Below are positions 7,486-8,872 of a DNA stretch of 8,872 bases, piece by piece. This stretch comes from Pseudomonadota bacterium (GTDB lineage: Bacteria; Pseudomonadota; Gammaproteobacteria; Burkholderiales; Thiobacillaceae), in NCBI GenBank assembly GCA_021791235.1, contig JAJYXA010000421.1:1-8872 (forward strand), read 5' to 3'. Positions within the stretch are counted from its first letter, which is position 1, and each line of letters opens with the position of its first letter. The translations under genes were made by a program, and so were the position numbers. The notes below the pieces were generated by a model that did not search any database, had not been told where the DNA came from, and saw only the letters and a program-made list of their open reading frames with translations.

Positions 7486-8345
7486 TTCCAGGATTCACGA
7501 AACATCGAAGTGGGAGCACATCTTACGTGCTGGATTCGCTTTCAGTCGCATCGGTCGGTGCGTTTTCTATCCGGAGGCTTAGAACCGCATATACAGGCAA
7601 AGCAATCAACGTCCGACGCTCATCAGATAACACGACGACTGATATCGGTTTTACCAGCGCAGGCGATTTGGACACGTCTTCGCTTCTCACTTTTGCAGGA
7701 AGTGGAAACGCCTTTATCGTGACCTGGTACGACCAGAGTGGAAACGGGGCAAACGCCACACAGGCAACCGCAGCGAATCAACCGCAGATTGTTAATGCGG
7801 GTGCGGTCGTCATTCAAAATACAAAACCTTCGCCAGAGTTCTATATCGCCAGCACAATAAGTAGTTTGCTTGCCACGATCAACGCCTTTTCGGCTGGATA
7901 CGCGCTTAACGCGGTTGTTATCAATACTGGCGCGCAAACCTACGCAGCCATTGCAGACAAGGCCAGTTCGACTGGCGTGGCTGGGCCTTGGATGATGTTC
8001 GGCCAAAGCGGAAACTGGGGGGCTCTGTTTTCTGGCAACGGGACATCGCAGACGAATTACACATTTACGACTGCATACAACGCGCTAAAGGTTATCACGC
8101 ACCAAATCTTAGCGTCTTCATTGGCCGGGACCGTCTATGCAAACGGCACGCAGGTTTTATCGAATACTTGGACCGACTACGGGGATACGACAAATCAAGT
8201 GACGATCGGAAAACGCGCCGACAATGCCACATGGCTCCAAGGAAATCTGAGCGAACTGGTTCTTTTTGCATCTCCATTATCAACAACAGACCGGCAGACG
8301 CTGGAGCGAAATCAAGGCTCTTACTACGGAATCACTGTCGCCTGA
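7482..8345 (+). CDS. LamG / concanavalin-like (arabinofuranosidase-B-like fold) fibre-associated protein
   Basis: 287 residues from GTG 7482, seven bases after GGAG (7471-7474) and overlapping the fibre stop as GTGA. The frame is open well upstream but overlaps the fibre gene without family-like sequence there. Residues 15-105 show a block common in phage proteins often labelled as LamG or arabinofuranosidase-B catalytic-like: YVLDSLSVASVGAFSIRRLR, YTGKAINVRRSSDN, TWYDQSGNGANATQA (81-95) and NQPQIVNAG. The second half is strand-rich and ends in a typical LamG finish: GNLSELVLFASPLSTTDRQ, then YYGI. Sugar binding and receptor recognition at the fibre tip are likely; I see no basis to claim enzyme activity. 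G+C is about 51 % over 7501-8340 by hand count, clearly below its neighbours. A terminator follows directly. Confidence 0.72.
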   Translation: MIPGFTKHRSGSTSYVLDSLSVASVGAFSIRRLRTAYTGKAINVRRSSDNTTTDIGFTSAGDLDTSSLLTFAGSGNAFIVTWYDQSGNGANATQATAANQPQIVNAGAVVIQNTKPSPEFYIASTISSLLATINAFSAGYALNAVVINTGAQTYAAIADKASSTGVAGPWMMFGQSGNWGALFSGNGTSQTNYTFTTAYNALKVITHQILASSLAGTVYANGTQVLSNTWTDYGDTTNQVTIGKRADNATWLQGNLSELVLFASPLSTTDRQTLERNQGSYYGITVA

Positions 8346-8404
8346 CGCTAATCAAAATCTTTCGCCGCCTTTGGGCGGTGTTTTTACGACCGCAAAGGAC
8401 GGCC
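8346..8404 (+). other. Only intergenic gap: terminator plus ribosome binding site
   Basis: These 59 bases hold the terminator hairpin and AAAGGA at 8394-8399, five bases before the next ATG. The space after the T-run is too short for a full sigma-70 promoter, and I saw no convincing -35/-10 pair here. Confidence 0.7.
8363..8385 (+). terminator. Rho-independent terminator
   Basis: A hairpin with stem CGCCGCC (8363-8369) against GGCGGTG (8374-8380), six Watson-Crick pairs and one G-U, with a TTTG loop, followed at once by TTTTT (8381-8385). It begins 18 bases after the LamG gene stop and ends 20 bases before the holin-like gene, so it separates the tail genes from the lysis genes. Read-through must be partial, or the downstream genes have another promoter. 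Confidence 0.85.
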
Positions 8405-8710
8405 ATGCAAGACAAAACCGACATCCTCAGTTGGCTACACCAGCACATCCCTTTCGCCGCCATGCTCGCCACCGAGGAAATCGGCAAGCGGCCTCTGCTC
8501 ACGCGGCTGGTCGAAAGCGTCATCGTCGCGGTGGCGGCGGGCGCGCTCTCGGCCTACGTCACGATCAACGTGCTGCAGGCCGTGCACAGCAGCCAGATCG
8601 AGGACATCCGCCGCACGATGGCGCAGGAGCACAACGACAGCATGGCGCAGTTCCAGATGCTGCAGCAGCAGATTTCCGACCTGGCGTATCAATCGGGGAG
8701 GAAGCGATGA
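8405..8710 (+). CDS. Small single-span membrane protein, probable holin
   Basis: 101 residues from ATG 8405, with AAAGGA five bases upstream. The open frame reaches back to 7988, but that part overlaps the LamG gene and the terminator, so 8405 is preferred. Residues 1-35 are amphipathic and charged (IPFAAMLATEEIGKRPLL). Residues 36-57 form one hydrophobic span rich in Val and Ala. Residues 61-97 are polar and Gln-rich with hydrophobic residues at 65, 72, 86 and 93, suggesting a short coiled coil, and the end is basic (GRKR). Size, topology and position after the tail genes fit a holin, which opens the inner membrane for lysis. The family is not certain; a spanin or anchoring role is possible. 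Its stop overlaps the next start as ATGA, so the two are probably coupled. G+C returns to about 70 %. Confidence 0.65.
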   Translation: MQDKTDILSWLHQHIPFAAMLATEEIGKRPLLTRLVESVIVAVAAGALSAYVTINVLQAVHSSQIEDIRRTMAQEHNDSMAQFQMLQQQISDLAYQSGRKR

Positions 8711-8872
8711 GCCTGCACGACTTCACCCTCGATGACCTTGCACCATACACCGCTGAGAAGGCATTCCCGGCCACGGCGAGCCCTGATTTCCGGCTGCTGT
8801 TCGTCGGCCGCGATGACGTGCACCGCGCGCTGCGGCATGTCCTTGGCCGCGTAAGACGAGCCTCTACCTCAA
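8707..8872 (+). CDS. 5' part of a gene, possibly phospholipase D-like (3' partial, possible frameshift)
   Basis: ATG 8707 overlaps the holin-like stop, after a strong GGGGAGGA (8695-8702). The 55 visible residues read MSLHDFTLDDLAPYTAEKAF, then SPDFRLLFVGRDDVHRALRH and VLGRVRRASTS. From memory, the start and the FVGRDDVH motif resemble phage-encoded phospholipase D-like proteins, which continue with a SLYLNMFG-type strand soon after. That continuation is visible here only in another frame: AAG ACG AGC CTC TAC CTC at 8853-8870 would read KTSLYL. A one-base loss near 8851-8853 would explain this. The HKD catalytic motifs would lie outside the window, so function cannot be confirmed. The usual endolysin may also lie further on. 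Confidence 0.4.
   Translation, partial: MSLHDFTLDDLAPYTAEKAFPATASPDFRLLFVGRDDVHRALRHVLGRVRRASTS

Noticed and set aside
8255..8300. Possible promoter inside the 3' end of the LamG gene (ttttgcat, then cattat)
   Set aside because: AT-rich words occur by chance here, and the spacing between the candidate boxes is too short for a sigma-70 promoter.
7482..8345. Calling the LamG-like gene an active arabinofuranosidase
   Set aside because: Only the shared fold-type blocks are visible; I could not identify catalytic acids, and phage relatives with this label are mostly structural.
7988..8404. Upstream extension of the holin-like frame
   Set aside because: It overlaps the LamG gene and crosses the terminator; the ATG at 8405 has AAAGGA at proper spacing and gives a typical small membrane protein.

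Overview
The window is one strand of a siphovirus or prophage late operon: the tail-tip, tail-fibre and lysis region of a long-tailed phage with a flexible tail. All eight genes lie on the + strand and are packed with start-stop overlaps. G+C is high (about 65-75 % in sampled conserved stretches) and GTG starts are common, so a high-GC proteobacterial host is likely. I cannot name the genus.

Layout. (1) <1-695: 3' part of a DUF2460-type minor tail protein. (2) 692-1861: DUF2163/BR0599-type tail protein. (3) 1858-2289: NlpC/P60 tail peptidase. (4) 2291-5908: a 1205-residue tail hub/tip protein of the lambda J / gene-transfer-agent type. These four form the classic tail-tip block that ends the tail tube, crosses the cell wall and positions the receptor-binding parts. 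(5) 5905-7485: a modular tail fibre. (6) 7482-8345: a LamG/concanavalin-like protein that probably caps or joins the fibre. A clear rho-independent terminator follows at 8363-8385. (7) 8405-8710: a small membrane protein, probably a holin. (8) 8707 to the window end: start of a gene that looks phospholipase D-like, cut by the window edge and possibly frameshifted there.

The conserved tail proteins have been elaborated by inserted modules. The same permuted fibronectin-like domain sits inside three neighbouring but unrelated genes (1, 2 and 5). A roughly 340-residue insert with beta-propeller-like repeats interrupts the hub protein. The fibre carries a duplicated 47-residue module. The propeller insert and the LamG gene are markedly AT-richer (about 49-51 % G+C by hand count) than the rest, so the probable host-contact parts look like recently acquired, exchangeable cassettes. 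I saw no tRNA, CRISPR array, insertion sequence or attachment site. The only intergenic gap longer than one base is 8346-8404. I found no clear new system beyond this elaborated tail tip.
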